Part shown: positions 45,333-54,218 of the stretch, one piece after another
Position numbering within the stretch: the first letter of the stretch is position 1
Layout of the letters: each line of letters opens with the position of its first letter
From: an uncultured Collinsella sp.
GTDB lineage: Bacteria; Actinomycetota; Coriobacteriia; Coriobacteriales; Coriobacteriaceae
DNA: 64,000 nt
Assembly (NCBI GenBank): GCA_900549025.1
Contig: URMZ01000005.1
Span: 1 to 64,000, forward strand
Direction: 5' to 3'
The notes under the pieces: model-generated
Told to the model about the DNA's origin: nothing
The model's database searches: none
What the model saw: the letters and a program-made list of their open reading frames with translations, nothing else
Position numbers and translations under genes: made by a program

Positions 45333-45533
45333 TGTCTGCCTTTCGTTTGTTGGACACTGCCCATTGTACTTTTTCATTTGTTGCCTCGCTAGAAATGCAG
45401 AAAGAGTTGCGTGTTTCTGCTGTCCGATTTAAATAAGAAGACGGGGAGGTTGCTGCCGGTGCGTATAATTTAATTAACTATGCATCTGTAATCAGCGGCT
45501 TTTGCTCAACGATTGTCAATCGAGAGGATTTTT

Positions 45534-46433
45534 ATGAAAGGCATCATCCTCGCCGGCGGGTCCGGCACGCGCCTGTACCCGCTCACGCTCGTGACCTCCA
45601 AGCAGCTGCTGCCGGTCTACGACAAGCCCATGATCTACTACCCGCTGTCCACCCTCATGCTGGCGGGCATCCGGGACATCCTGGTCATCTCCACCCCGAC
45701 CGACCTGCCCAACTTCGAGCGCCTGCTCGGGGACGGCTCGCGCTACGGCGTGAACCTGTCCTACGCCGAGCAGCCCTCGCCGGACGGCCTGGCGCAGGCG
45801 TTCACCATCGGCGAGGAGTTCATCGCCGGCGAGCCGTGCGCGCTCGTGCTGGGCGACAACATCTTCTACGGCAACGGCCTGTCGCGCCACCTGACGCGCG
45901 CCGTGCAGAACGCAGAGTCGGGCCGCGCCACGGTCTTCGGCTACCACGTGGACGACCCCGAGCGCTTCGGCGTCGTGGAGTTCGACCGCGAGGGGAGGGC
46001 CGTCTCCATCGAGGAGAAGCCCGCCGAGCCCAAGTCGAGCTACGCCGTCACCGGCCTGTACTTCTACCCGGGCGACGTGGCCGCCAAGGCGCACAGGGTC
46101 GAGCCCTCGGCCCGAGGCGAGCTCGAGATCACCACGCTCAACCAGATGTACCTGGAGGAGGGGACGCTGTCGGTCGTGACGCTGGGCCGTGGCTACGCGT
46201 GGCTGGACACCGGCACCATGGAGAGCCTGCACGAGGCCGCCGAGTTCGTCCGCGCCGTCGAGCACTCCCAGGACCTGCCGGTCTCGGTACCCGAGGAGAT
46301 CGCCTGGGAGAACGGCTGGATCACGACCGCAGAGCTGGAGGAGGCCGCGAAGGCCTACGGCAAGTCGGTCTACGGGCATCACCTGAAGAAGGTCGCCGCC
46401 GGCGAGATCGTCAACAGCCCGCGCGAGTACTAG
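45534..46433 (+). CDS. rmlA: RmlA, glucose-1-phosphate thymidylyltransferase
   Basis: A 299-residue enzyme making dTDP-glucose, the first step to dTDP-L-rhamnose. [43 protein letters not shown] and GLYFYPGD are canonical. ATG 45534 follows GAGAGGA by 5 bases. Codon third positions are almost all G or C, unlike the flanking AT-rich polysaccharide and module genes. A TATAAT at 45464-45469 upstream may be its -10. Confidence 0.97.
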   Translation: MKGIILAGGSGTRLYPLTLVTSKQLLPVYDKPMIYYPLSTLMLAGIRDILVISTPTDLPNFERLLGDGSRYGVNLSYAEQPSPDGLAQAFTIGEEFIAGEPCALVLGDNIFYGNGLSRHLTRAVQNAESGRATVFGYHVDDPERFGVVEFDREGRAVSIEEKPAEPKSSYAVTGLYFYPGDVAAKAHRVEPSARGELEITTLNQMYLEEGTLSVVTLGRGYAWLDTGTMESLHEAAEFVRAVEHSQDLPVSVPEEIAWENGWITTAELEEAAKAYGKSVYGHHLKKVAAGEIVNSPREY

Positions 46434-46452
46434 CGCAAGCTTGTTTTCTTTC

Positions 46453-46482
46453 AGGGGTCACCGTTTATCTGGTGGCCCCTTT
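46453..46482 (+). terminator. Terminator-like hairpin after rmlA
   Basis: AGGGGTCACC pairs with GGTGGCCCCT (one mismatch/wobble) and is followed by TT only. It separates rmlA from the inserted module. Confidence 0.55.
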
Positions 46483-46528
46483 CGTTATGATTACGTTGAC
46501 CATAAAGACAATATGATTGGGAGTGGAT

Positions 46529-46966
46529 GTGTTAAGCGTCTACTTTGGCGATATGCCAGAAGCGATTTACAACACAGCGACATATTTCAAAAACTCTTAC
46601 CGGTCTTCTTGGATTACGGATCCCTATGCAGTCTCGATAATTAAAGATGTCGATCGATCGGTTGTTGTCTCCGAAAACGTCATCGAAAGCCCTGTGCTTG
46701 GATCCATCTCCCCACTCCAGCTTTCTGGTGGCGTGAAAACGCTACTGCTTATGAGATTTGATCGTAAGCATATTTTTAACGCTTCTACCTGTGGTGACAA
46801 CTGTGCCAAGTGGATTCTCGACATGGCGAAAGACCGCAAGCTCGTTGTGAATCTCTATCATGTGATGGACTTTGGCCGCGAGGATTTTAAAATCAAAGTC
46901 GTGAACAGCGGCCGAATCGTTCATAACATGGCCGAATTGATTCACGAGTCGATTCCGTATCTGTAG
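46529..46966 (+). CDS. DUF4869-like protein (copy 2)
   Basis: A 145-residue protein, paralogue of the gene at 16534-16983. Conserved blocks: VYFGDMPEAIYNTATYF, W-x-x-D-P, a VDRSVVVSENVI region, GGVKTLLLM, NASTCGDNCAKWIL and NLYHVMDFG. GTG 46529 is chosen because GGGAG lies 5 bases upstream and VLSVYFGDM aligns with the other copy. No catalytic motif is recognised; the invariant CGDNCA and YH-MDFG stretches are the best candidates for function. It is followed after 9 bases by its ATPase partner. Confidence 0.75.
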   Translation: MLSVYFGDMPEAIYNTATYFKNSYRSSWITDPYAVSIIKDVDRSVVVSENVIESPVLGSISPLQLSGGVKTLLLMRFDRKHIFNASTCGDNCAKWILDMAKDRKLVVNLYHVMDFGREDFKIKVVNSGRIVHNMAELIHESIPYL

Positions 46967-46975
46967 GTGCTGCTT

Positions 46976-47950
46976 ATGAACGGTTCGCATCTTGTTAAGA
47001 TTTCCCGCCGTAGGGGAACCAAGTACACATTTACCATCAAGCGGAACATCACTATTGTGCGTGGCGATAGCGGCACGGGTAAGACGACGCTGTTTGACAT
47101 GGTCGCAGACTACATGCGAACGGGCGAGCAGTCGGGCGTTTCCTTGCAATGCGATTGTCCCTGTGTCGCCCTGACCGATTATGATTGGCGAAACCAGCTT
47201 TCGTCCGTTCATGACTCGATTGTATTTGCCGATGAGGGCTTAAAAGAGATCCATTCTGATGAGTTTGCCCATCATGTGCTGTATTCCTCGAATTATTTCG
47301 TGCTGATCTCAAGGGCTGATTTCCCCAATCTTCCGTATAGCGTGGATGAGATTTACAAGATTAAGACGAGCGGAAAATACCATTCTTTCGTCCCTGTTTA
47401 TCAAGATCGCGGGAATCATCGTTATGCTATTTCCCGGTCGGCGCCAAAACAGGACTTTTCTATCCTTCTATGCGAGGACAGTAAGTCTGGTTTCCAGTTC
47501 TTTGAACGGCATTTCGCTGACAGTGAGCTTACCTGCGCTTCGGCTATGACGAACAGCGCGATTTTGGGCTGGTTGGATCAGCATTTCGACGATCGCGTGT
47601 TTGTTGTCGCGGACGGAGCGGCATTTGGGTGCTATGCGGACCGCGTCCTTAAGCTGCAAGACATTCACCGCGATACTGTTACGGTTTGTCTTCCCGAGTC
47701 ATTCGAGTGGCTTCTGCTGAGCTCCGGCGTAATTTCAGGGTTAGATGTTAAGGCGGTTTTGGAAACCCCAGAAGCCTTTATAAACAGTGAGAAGTTTAAA
47801 AGCTGGGAGGACTTCTTCTATAAGTACTTACGCGATAAAACTGGGAATTCGGTCTTCCGTTACGACAAAGACTGCATTCCGGAGGCGTTTTGTAGGGGAA
47901 GTAATTCTGCGAAGGTTATGGCTCTTATCGCATGCCGAAATGTCCGATAG
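46976..47950 (+). CDS. ATPase with TOPRIM-like C-terminus (copy 2)
   Basis: A 324-residue paralogue of the protein at 15557-16534. Walker A GDSGTGKTT, Walker B HDSIVFADEG, SSNYFVLISRADF and LPYSVDEIYKIK lie in the ATPase half. The second half has ILLCEDSKSGFQFFE, FVVADGAAFG and LPESFEWLLLSSG. Compared with copy 1, the GGKSN box is replaced by a SAMTNS segment, while the E/D-S-G-F, ADGAAFG and PESFEWL motifs are invariant, arguing that those are functional. ATG 46976 has TAGGTG 6 bases upstream. Function unknown. Confidence 0.7.
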   Translation: MNGSHLVKISRRRGTKYTFTIKRNITIVRGDSGTGKTTLFDMVADYMRTGEQSGVSLQCDCPCVALTDYDWRNQLSSVHDSIVFADEGLKEIHSDEFAHHVLYSSNYFVLISRADFPNLPYSVDEIYKIKTSGKYHSFVPVYQDRGNHRYAISRSAPKQDFSILLCEDSKSGFQFFERHFADSELTCASAMTNSAILGWLDQHFDDRVFVVADGAAFGCYADRVLKLQDIHRDTVTVCLPESFEWLLLSSGVISGLDVKAVLETPEAFINSEKFKSWEDFFYKYLRDKTGNSVFRYDKDCIPEAFCRGSNSAKVMALIACRNVR

Positions 47951-47959
47951 TTTTGTTGA

Positions 47960-49045
<1,086 letters not shown>

Positions 49046-49072
49046 GACCGCCTGCGCGGCATCTCGCACCGC

Positions 49073-49133
49073 GGGGCGCCCGCGCGGGGCCGCAGGGCAT
49101 GGGGATGATCCTGCGTCCCCGCGCGGGCGCCCC
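49073..49133. repeat. Perfect 17-bp GC-only inverted repeat between rmlB and rmlC-D
   Basis: The arms 49073-49089 and 49117-49133 are exact reverse complements made only of G and C, with a 27-base loop. No T-run follows, so it is more likely an mRNA-stability or transcript-tuning hairpin than a simple terminator. Confidence 0.7.
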
Positions 49134-49169
49134 CGGTTATCCAACCTCTTCGATAGGAGCTTTTCCCAC

Positions 49170-50624
49170 ATGGCAGACATCGCATTCGAGAAGGACCTCT
49201 CCGTCGCCGAGACCGGCATCGAGGGCCTCAAGGTCGTCGACCTCGCCGTCCACGGCGACTCGCGCGGCTGGTTCAAGGAGAACTGGCAGCGCGCCAAGAT
49301 GACCGCCCTGGGCATCCCGGACCTCAGGGTCGTCCAGAACAACATCTCCTACAACGACAGCCGCGGCGTCACCCGCGGCATCCACGCCGAGCCCTGGGAC
49401 AAGTTCATCTCCGTGGCGCGCGGCAGCGTCTTCGGCGCATGGGTGGACCTGCGCGAGGGCAGCGAGACCTACGGGAAGGTCTACACCTGCACCCTGGACC
49501 CGTCCAGGGCCATCTACGTCCCGCGCGGCGTGGGCAACTCCTTCCAGGCGCTGGAGGACGGCACCGCCTACACCTACCTGGTGGACGCCCACTGGTCGCT
49601 GGAGCTGAAGAGGACCTACACCTTCGTGAACCTCGCCGACCCCGAGCTCGCCATCGAGTGGCCCATCCCGCTGGACCAGGCCACCGTATCCGAGGCCGAC
49701 CTGAACCACCCGATGCTCAAGGACGTCGTCCCCATGGCGCCGAAGCGCACCCTCGTCACCGGCTGCGACGGCCAGCTGGGCCGCGCGGTGCGCGCGCTCG
49801 CCGAGGAGCGCGGCGTGGCCAAGGACTTCGACTTTTGCGACATCGACACCTTCGACATGTCAGACCCGGCGGCCTATTCGCAGTACGACTGGTCGCTCTA
49901 CGGCACCGTGATCAACTGCGGCGCCTACACGGCCGTGGACAGGGCGGAGACCCCCGAGGGCCGCGTGACCGCCTGGAAGGCCAACGCGACCGGCCCTGCC
50001 CTTCTCGCCCGCACCTGCGCCGGGCACGGCATCACGCTCGTCCACGTGTCCTCCGACTACGTCTTCGACGGCACCGCCGAGGTCCACACCGAGGACGAGC
50101 CCCTCAGCCCGCTTTCCGTCTACGGCCAGACCAAGGCCGCCGGCGACATCGCCGTGGCGGGGTGCCCGCGCCACTACATCATGCGCTCCAGCTGGGTCAT
50201 CGGCGAGGGGCACAACTTCGTCAAGACCATGAGGGGGCTGTCCGACCGCGTCGCCGACCCCGAGGACGGGCTCGAGCGCATCACCGTGGTCGACGACCAG
50301 CTGGGGCGCCTGACCTTCACGCGCGACATGGCGCAGGCCATCTTCCACGTGCTGGACGCGAAGGCCCCCTACGGCACCTATAACTGCACCGGCTCCGGCG
50401 CCGTGAAGTCCTGGGCGGACATCGCCCGCGCCGTCTTCGATGCCGCCAACGGCAACGGGGACAGGGTCGTGCCGGTATCGACCGCCGACTACTACGCGAG
50501 CGCCGAGGGCCCCGTCGCCCCGCGCCCGGTCCACTCCGCGCTCGACCTGTCCAAGCTCGAGGCTGCCGGCTTCCACATGCCCGACTGGGAGGAAGAGCTG
50601 GGGGAGTACATCAAGACGCTCTAG
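49170..50624 (+). CDS. rmlCD: RmlC-RmlD fusion: dTDP-4-dehydrorhamnose 3,5-epimerase / reductase
   Basis: A 484-residue bifunctional enzyme for the last two steps of dTDP-L-rhamnose. Residues 1-187 are the RmlC cupin: SRGWFKENWQ, VQNNISYN, TRGIHAEPWDKF with the catalytic His, and YVPRGVGNSFQ. Residues 194-484 are RmlD: TLVTGCDGQLGRAV, HVSSDYVFDG, YGQTKAAGD (YxxxK) and RSSWVIGEG. A short linker, DVVPMAPK, joins them. TAGGAG lies 10 bases before ATG 49170. No separate rmlC or rmlD is present, so the fusion must provide both activities. Confidence 0.95.
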   Translation: MADIAFEKDLSVAETGIEGLKVVDLAVHGDSRGWFKENWQRAKMTALGIPDLRVVQNNISYNDSRGVTRGIHAEPWDKFISVARGSVFGAWVDLREGSETYGKVYTCTLDPSRAIYVPRGVGNSFQALEDGTAYTYLVDAHWSLELKRTYTFVNLADPELAIEWPIPLDQATVSEADLNHPMLKDVVPMAPKRTLVTGCDGQLGRAVRALAEERGVAKDFDFCDIDTFDMSDPAAYSQYDWSLYGTVINCGAYTAVDRAETPEGRVTAWKANATGPALLARTCAGHGITLVHVSSDYVFDGTAEVHTEDEPLSPLSVYGQTKAAGDIAVAGCPRHYIMRSSWVIGEGHNFVKTMRGLSDRVADPEDGLERITVVDDQLGRLTFTRDMAQAIFHVLDAKAPYGTYNCTGSGAVKSWADIARAVFDAANGNGDRVVPVSTADYYASAEGPVAPRPVHSALDLSKLEAAGFHMPDWEEELGEYIKTL

Positions 50625-50646
50625 CCGCTATTAACTTTTCGAGGGT

Positions 50647-50676
50647 AAAAGCCGCCGCTTGTTACCGGCGGCTTTT
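50647..50676 (+). terminator. Intrinsic terminator after rmlC-D
   Basis: AAAAGCCGCCG pairs with CGGCGGCTTTT around an 8-base loop, followed by TTTTC; 23 bases after the stop. Confidence 0.9.
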
Positions 50677-50726
50677 CTTGTTGGTGGCTATCTGCGCAGT
50701 GGTGCCAATAGTATTCTGCGGAAGAT

Positions 50727-51698
50727 CTACCTCTCGCTTGTCTCGGTGGCGGACTTGCCGGGCTGGTCATCGTAGGCGTATTTGCTGTACACGTTGACCT
50801 CCCACTGCTTTTTTTCGACCTTTGCTACAGAATCCAGGATGAATCCGGTTGCAAGGCTCAGACCACAGAGGAACATAAACGATGCAGCAAGCATGGCAGT
50901 GGGGAAACGCGGGACCAGGCCGGTCTGAAAGTACTCAACAAAGATAGGAATGCCCAAAACCAGGCCGATAATCGCGAATAGAAGCGCGACGAGGCTGAAG
51001 AACTTCAGCGGGCGATAGTCCTTGAACAGCGTGCCGATCATCGCAACGACTTTAATGCCGTCGCTCACGGTATTGAGCTTGGACTCGGAGCCTTCCGGAC
51101 GGTCGCGGTACTCGATGGGCACGTCTTTGATGCGCCAGCGGTGGTCGACGGCGTGGATCGAGAGCTCGGTTTCGATCTGGAAGCCCTCGGAAAGCACAGG
51201 GAAGGTTTTAACGAACGGGCGGCTCATGGCGCGGTAGCCTGTCATGACGTCATCGAAGCTGTAGCCATAGATCCACTTGATCATGGCGCGGACCAGATTG
51301 TTGCCAAAGCCGTGGAAGGCACGCTTGTTCTCCTCGGCATAGGTGCCGTTGGAAAGGCGGTCGCCTACGGTCATATCGGCCGTGCCGTTGAGGATAGGCT
51401 CGCAGAGGGCTTTGGCCGCCTCGGCGGGGTAGGTGTCGTCTCCGTCGACCATCAGGTAGCAATCGGCGTCGATGTCGCGAAACATCTGGCGGCACACGTT
51501 GCCCTTTCCCTGACGGGGCTCAAAGCGCACCGTGGCTCCGTGTTCGGTGGCGATGCGTGAAGTATCGTCTGACGAGTTATTGTCATAGACATAGACCGTA
51601 GCCTGCGGAAGCTCGCGGTGAAAGTCGTCGACGACCTTACCGATTGTGAGCGCTTCGTTGTAGCAGGGGATGATGACGGCGATGGATTCAGAATTCAC
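50727..51698 (-). CDS. GtrB-like GT2 polyprenyl-phosphate glycosyltransferase
   Basis: A 323-residue membrane-bound GT2. AVIIPCYNEALTIG, YVYDNNSSDDT, RQGKGNVCRQ, MVDGDDTYP and DVMTGYRAMSRP are the GtrB/DPM1 landmarks, and two C-terminal helices (about 228-250 and 262-287) anchor it. It should transfer a sugar to undecaprenyl phosphate for later glycan decoration outside the membrane. AGGAG lies 10 bases before ATG 51698. It diverges from the Wzm/Wzt exporter genes. Confidence 0.9.
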   Translation of the reverse strand: MNSESIAVIIPCYNEALTIGKVVDDFHRELPQATVYVYDNNSSDDTSRIATEHGATVRFEPRQGKGNVCRQMFRDIDADCYLMVDGDDTYPAEAAKALCEPILNGTADMTVGDRLSNGTYAEENKRAFHGFGNNLVRAMIKWIYGYSFDDVMTGYRAMSRPFVKTFPVLSEGFQIETELSIHAVDHRWRIKDVPIEYRDRPEGSESKLNTVSDGIKVVAMIGTLFKDYRPLKFFSLVALLFAIIGLVLGIPIFVEYFQTGLVPRFPTAMLAASFMFLCGLSLATGFILDSVAKVEKKQWEVNVYSKYAYDDQPGKSATETSER

Positions 51699-51858
51699 TC
51701 AATGCTCCTTACACATTCAATCCTTGAAAGTATAGCCGTTTGGACTTGTCATCCTTAGATGTGGGTTAGTTCTCCAGTTTTGTTGCGCGAATCGTTTGCA
51801 GGGCCGTCGGGTCTATACTGTTCGTTTGTCAACGATTACGAGTAAAGGAGTTGCATCC

Positions 51859-52704
51859 GTGTCGGATCAGACAAAGCAACAAGAAACTCGCAGTCTGCCT
51901 GCGACGTTTGCTAAGAACGAATTTGAGAAGGACGCGTTTATCCTTCGTCAGCTGGTTACCAAGGATTTTAAGATCAAGTATCGCCGTAGCGTTCTGGGCG
52001 TCGCTTGGTCGGTGCTCAATCCGCTGCTGATGATGATCGTCATGGCCATCGTGTTCTCGACGATTTTTGCCCAGGGCCGCAATGGCTCAATTACGCCCGA
52101 GATGTACCCGCTGTACTTGATCGTGGGTAACGTTACCTTTGCCGTGATGTCCGAGTCCACGAACCAGGCGCTGACGTCGATTGTGGGTGCGGCTCCGCTG
52201 CTCAAGAAGGTTAAGGTGCACCGCTGGGTCTTCCCGGTGCAGAAGGTGCTTTTCTCACTCGTGAACTTTGGCTTCTCGCTGGTCGCCGTAGCTATTGTTA
52301 TGCTGTGGTTCCGTGTTATGCCTTCTTGGCACCTGATTCTGCTGCCGGTTTGCCTGCTGCTGCTTATGTGTTTCTGCATGGGCCTGGGCATGATGCTCTC
52401 TGCCCTTACGGTCTTCTTCCGCGATGTCATGCATCTGTGGAGCGTCGTCATCACGGCATGGACCTACATTACGCCCATCTTCTGGACGACTGACTTTATT
52501 GCGCAAATGCCGCATCTCGTGCGTATCTTGATGTATGCGAACCCCATGTACAACTACCTGCAGTTTATGCGCGATATCTTCCTGTTCCAGACCACGCCCT
52601 CGCTTATGACGTTTGGCATGTGCGTCGCTTGGGCGGTCCTTGCGCTTGTTATTGGCTACACCGTGTTCCATAAGTCCGAGCGCAAGTTCATCCTCTACAT
52701 CTAA
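51859..52704 (+). CDS. wzm: Wzm/TagG-type polysaccharide ABC transporter permease
   Basis: A 281-residue membrane protein with six hydrophobic helices. The FAKNEFEKDAFILRQLVTKD lead and FKIKYRRSVLGVAWSVLNPL match ABC-2 permeases that export teichoic acid or O-antigen, as do FRDVMHLWSVVITAWTYITP and NPMYNYLQFMRDIF. GTG 51859 is used because AAGGAG sits 8 bases upstream. It is coupled to the ATPase gene 11 bases downstream. Substrate is probably a rhamnose-containing glycan made here (inference). Confidence 0.92.
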   Translation: MSDQTKQQETRSLPATFAKNEFEKDAFILRQLVTKDFKIKYRRSVLGVAWSVLNPLLMMIVMAIVFSTIFAQGRNGSITPEMYPLYLIVGNVTFAVMSESTNQALTSIVGAAPLLKKVKVHRWVFPVQKVLFSLVNFGFSLVAVAIVMLWFRVMPSWHLILLPVCLLLLMCFCMGLGMMLSALTVFFRDVMHLWSVVITAWTYITPIFWTTDFIAQMPHLVRILMYANPMYNYLQFMRDIFLFQTTPSLMTFGMCVAWAVLALVIGYTVFHKSERKFILYI

Positions 52705-52715
52705 GGAGTGCTGTG

Positions 52716-53483
52716 ATGACTGAATCTGTTGTTGATTACAGCGAGCAGCCTCTGGCTGTCGAGGTCGACGACGTCACCATGATCTTTAACATGGCGTCCG
52801 AGTCGCTGACCAACCTCAAGGAGTACTTCATCAAGCTTGCCAAGCACGAGCTGTTCTTTGAGGAGTTTAGAGCGCTTAAGCACATCTCGTTCGATATTCA
52901 TCGCGGCGAAGTTGTCGGTCTGGTTGGCACCAATGGCTCCGGCAAGTCTACGATGCTCAAGATTATCGCTGGCGTGCTTGAGCCTAGCGAGGGCAGCGTT
53001 AAGGTGCACGGTAACATCGCGCCGCTGATTGAGCTTGGTGCCGGCTTTGACCCCGAGCTGACCGCCCGCGAGAACATCTATCTGAACGGCGCCCTGCTCG
53101 GCTATACCAAGGAGTTCATCGATGCCAACTTTGACGGCATTATCGAGTTCGCTGAGCTTCAGAACTTTGTCGATATGCCGCTTAAGAACTTCTCCTCGGG
53201 CATGGTGGCGCGTATCGCCTTTGCAATCGCGACGATTACCGAGCCCGATATTCTGATCGTTGACGAGACGCTGTCCGTCGGTGATGTGTTCTTCCAACAG
53301 AAGTGCGAGGCCCGCATCCAGCACTTTATCCAGAGCGGTGACGTGACGGTTCTGTTCGTTTCGCACTCTATGGAGCAGGTTGAGCGCATCTGCCAGCGTG
53401 CCGTTTGGATTGAGAAGGGTGACCTTCGTATGGACGGCCCGGTCAGTGAGGTCTGCAAGGCGTATCGCGAGCAGTTCAACTAG
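52716..53483 (+). CDS. wzt: Wzt/TagH-type polysaccharide ABC transporter ATPase
   Basis: A 255-residue ATPase partner of the permease. Walker A GTNGSGKST, signature NFSSGMVARIAF and Walker B LIVDETLSVGD are intact; FFEEFRALKHISFDI and IAPLIELGAGFDPELT are typical of Wzt/TagH. It lacks the C-terminal carbohydrate-binding extension of some Wzt proteins, so export is likely not tied to a terminal cap. ATG 52716 has AAGGAG 7 bases upstream; GTG 52713 is the alternative. Confidence 0.94.
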   Translation: MTESVVDYSEQPLAVEVDDVTMIFNMASESLTNLKEYFIKLAKHELFFEEFRALKHISFDIHRGEVVGLVGTNGSGKSTMLKIIAGVLEPSEGSVKVHGNIAPLIELGAGFDPELTARENIYLNGALLGYTKEFIDANFDGIIEFAELQNFVDMPLKNFSSGMVARIAFAIATITEPDILIVDETLSVGDVFFQQKCEARIQHFIQSGDVTVLFVSHSMEQVERICQRAVWIEKGDLRMDGPVSEVCKAYREQFN

Positions 53484-53535
53484 GTTATAATTACTTGCGC
53501 TTGGCCGAATTGTTTGGCTGGGCGTGCGGTTATTT

Positions 53536-53612
53536 GCTCCATTAGCTCAGTTGGATAGAGCAGGGGACTTCTAATCCCAAGGTCGACGGTTCGAATCCGC
53601 CATGGAGCACCA
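53536..53612 (+). tRNA. tRNA-Arg (anticodon TCT)
   Basis: Acceptor arms GCTCCAT/ATGGAGC, D-arm GCTCAGTTGGATAGAGC, anticodon loop CTTCTAA, T-arm GACGGTTCGAATCCGCC (one mismatch-tolerant end) and encoded CCA. Confidence 0.97.
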
Positions 53613-53621
53613 TCGTTTATT

Positions 53622-53655
53622 AAGCCCGGACCGCTTGGTGGTCTGGGCTTTTTTC
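53622..53655 (+). terminator. Terminator after tRNA-Arg
   Basis: AAGCCCGGACC pairs with GGTCTGGGCTT (one G-T) and is followed by TTTTTTC. Confidence 0.88.
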
Positions 53656-53716
53656 ATCTTGTGTGTTGCTGGAGCCGAGCGCGAGCAAGCCGCTGCTGTT
53701 TGTTGGGGTTGGCATT

Positions 53717-54154
53717 TTACTTTTCGAGATGCTCTTTCAGCAGCTCCAGCGCGTGGGCGTAGCCCTGGAGGCCTTCGCCGGTGATGGTGGCGAAGCAGGC
53801 CAGACGGGCGTAGCTCACCTGGCGGAAGTCTTCGCGGGTCTCGACGGCGCTAATGTGGACCTCCACAGCCGGGATGGCGATGGCTTTGAGGGCATCCAAG
53901 ATGGCCACGCTTGTGTGCGTGTAGGCGGCCGGGTTGATGACGATGCCGTCGACTTTGCCGTAGGCCTCCTGGATCTTGTCGACGATGCTGCCCTCGTGGT
54001 TAGACTGGAAGACCTCGACCTCGTCGAAGCCCTGTGCAGCGCCCGCTTCCTGGCAGATCTGCACTAAGCGGTCGTAGTTGTCGCTGCCATAGATGCCCGG
54101 CTCGCGAATGCCGAGCATGTTGAGGTTGGGGCCGTTGATGACGAGTGCTTTCAT
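53717..54154 (-). CDS. aroQ: AroQ, type II 3-dehydroquinate dehydratase
   Basis: A 145-residue cytosolic enzyme, third step of the shikimate pathway. It has INGPNLNMLG, the catalytic-loop region REPGIYG (where Arg and Tyr are expected), FQSNHEG, INPAAYTHTS and VEVHISAVETRE. ATG 54154 has AGGAA upstream; the frame extends to 54253 but begins inside the hairpin region. It is the last gene of the aromatic operon, separated from aroE-K by a perfect hairpin, so its expression may be set separately. Confidence 0.96.
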   Translation of the reverse strand: MKALVINGPNLNMLGIREPGIYGSDNYDRLVQICQEAGAAQGFDEVEVFQSNHEGSIVDKIQEAYGKVDGIVINPAAYTHTSVAILDALKAIAIPAVEVHISAVETREDFRQVSYARLACFATITGEGLQGYAHALELLKEHLEK

Positions 54155-54175
54155 GGTTGCTTCCTTTGCGATTGA

Positions 54176-54216
54176 AAAACCACCACAAAGGTGCCTGTCC
54201 CCTTTGTGGTGGTTTT
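54176..54216. terminator. Perfect 16-bp hairpin between aroE-K and aroQ
   Basis: AAAACCACCACAAAGG and its exact complement flank a 9-base loop, with A and T runs at both ends. It lies after the aroE-K stop and before aroQ. It may act as a (leaky) terminator; the GTGCCTGTCCCC core also looks like a dispersed intergenic repeat. Confidence 0.7.
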
Positions 54217-54218
54217 GG

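Noticed and set aside
45378-45533. Extended -10 promoter for rmlA
   Set aside because: TATAAT is present, but no acceptable -35 and the TG is one base out of register; mentioned only within the rmlA entry.
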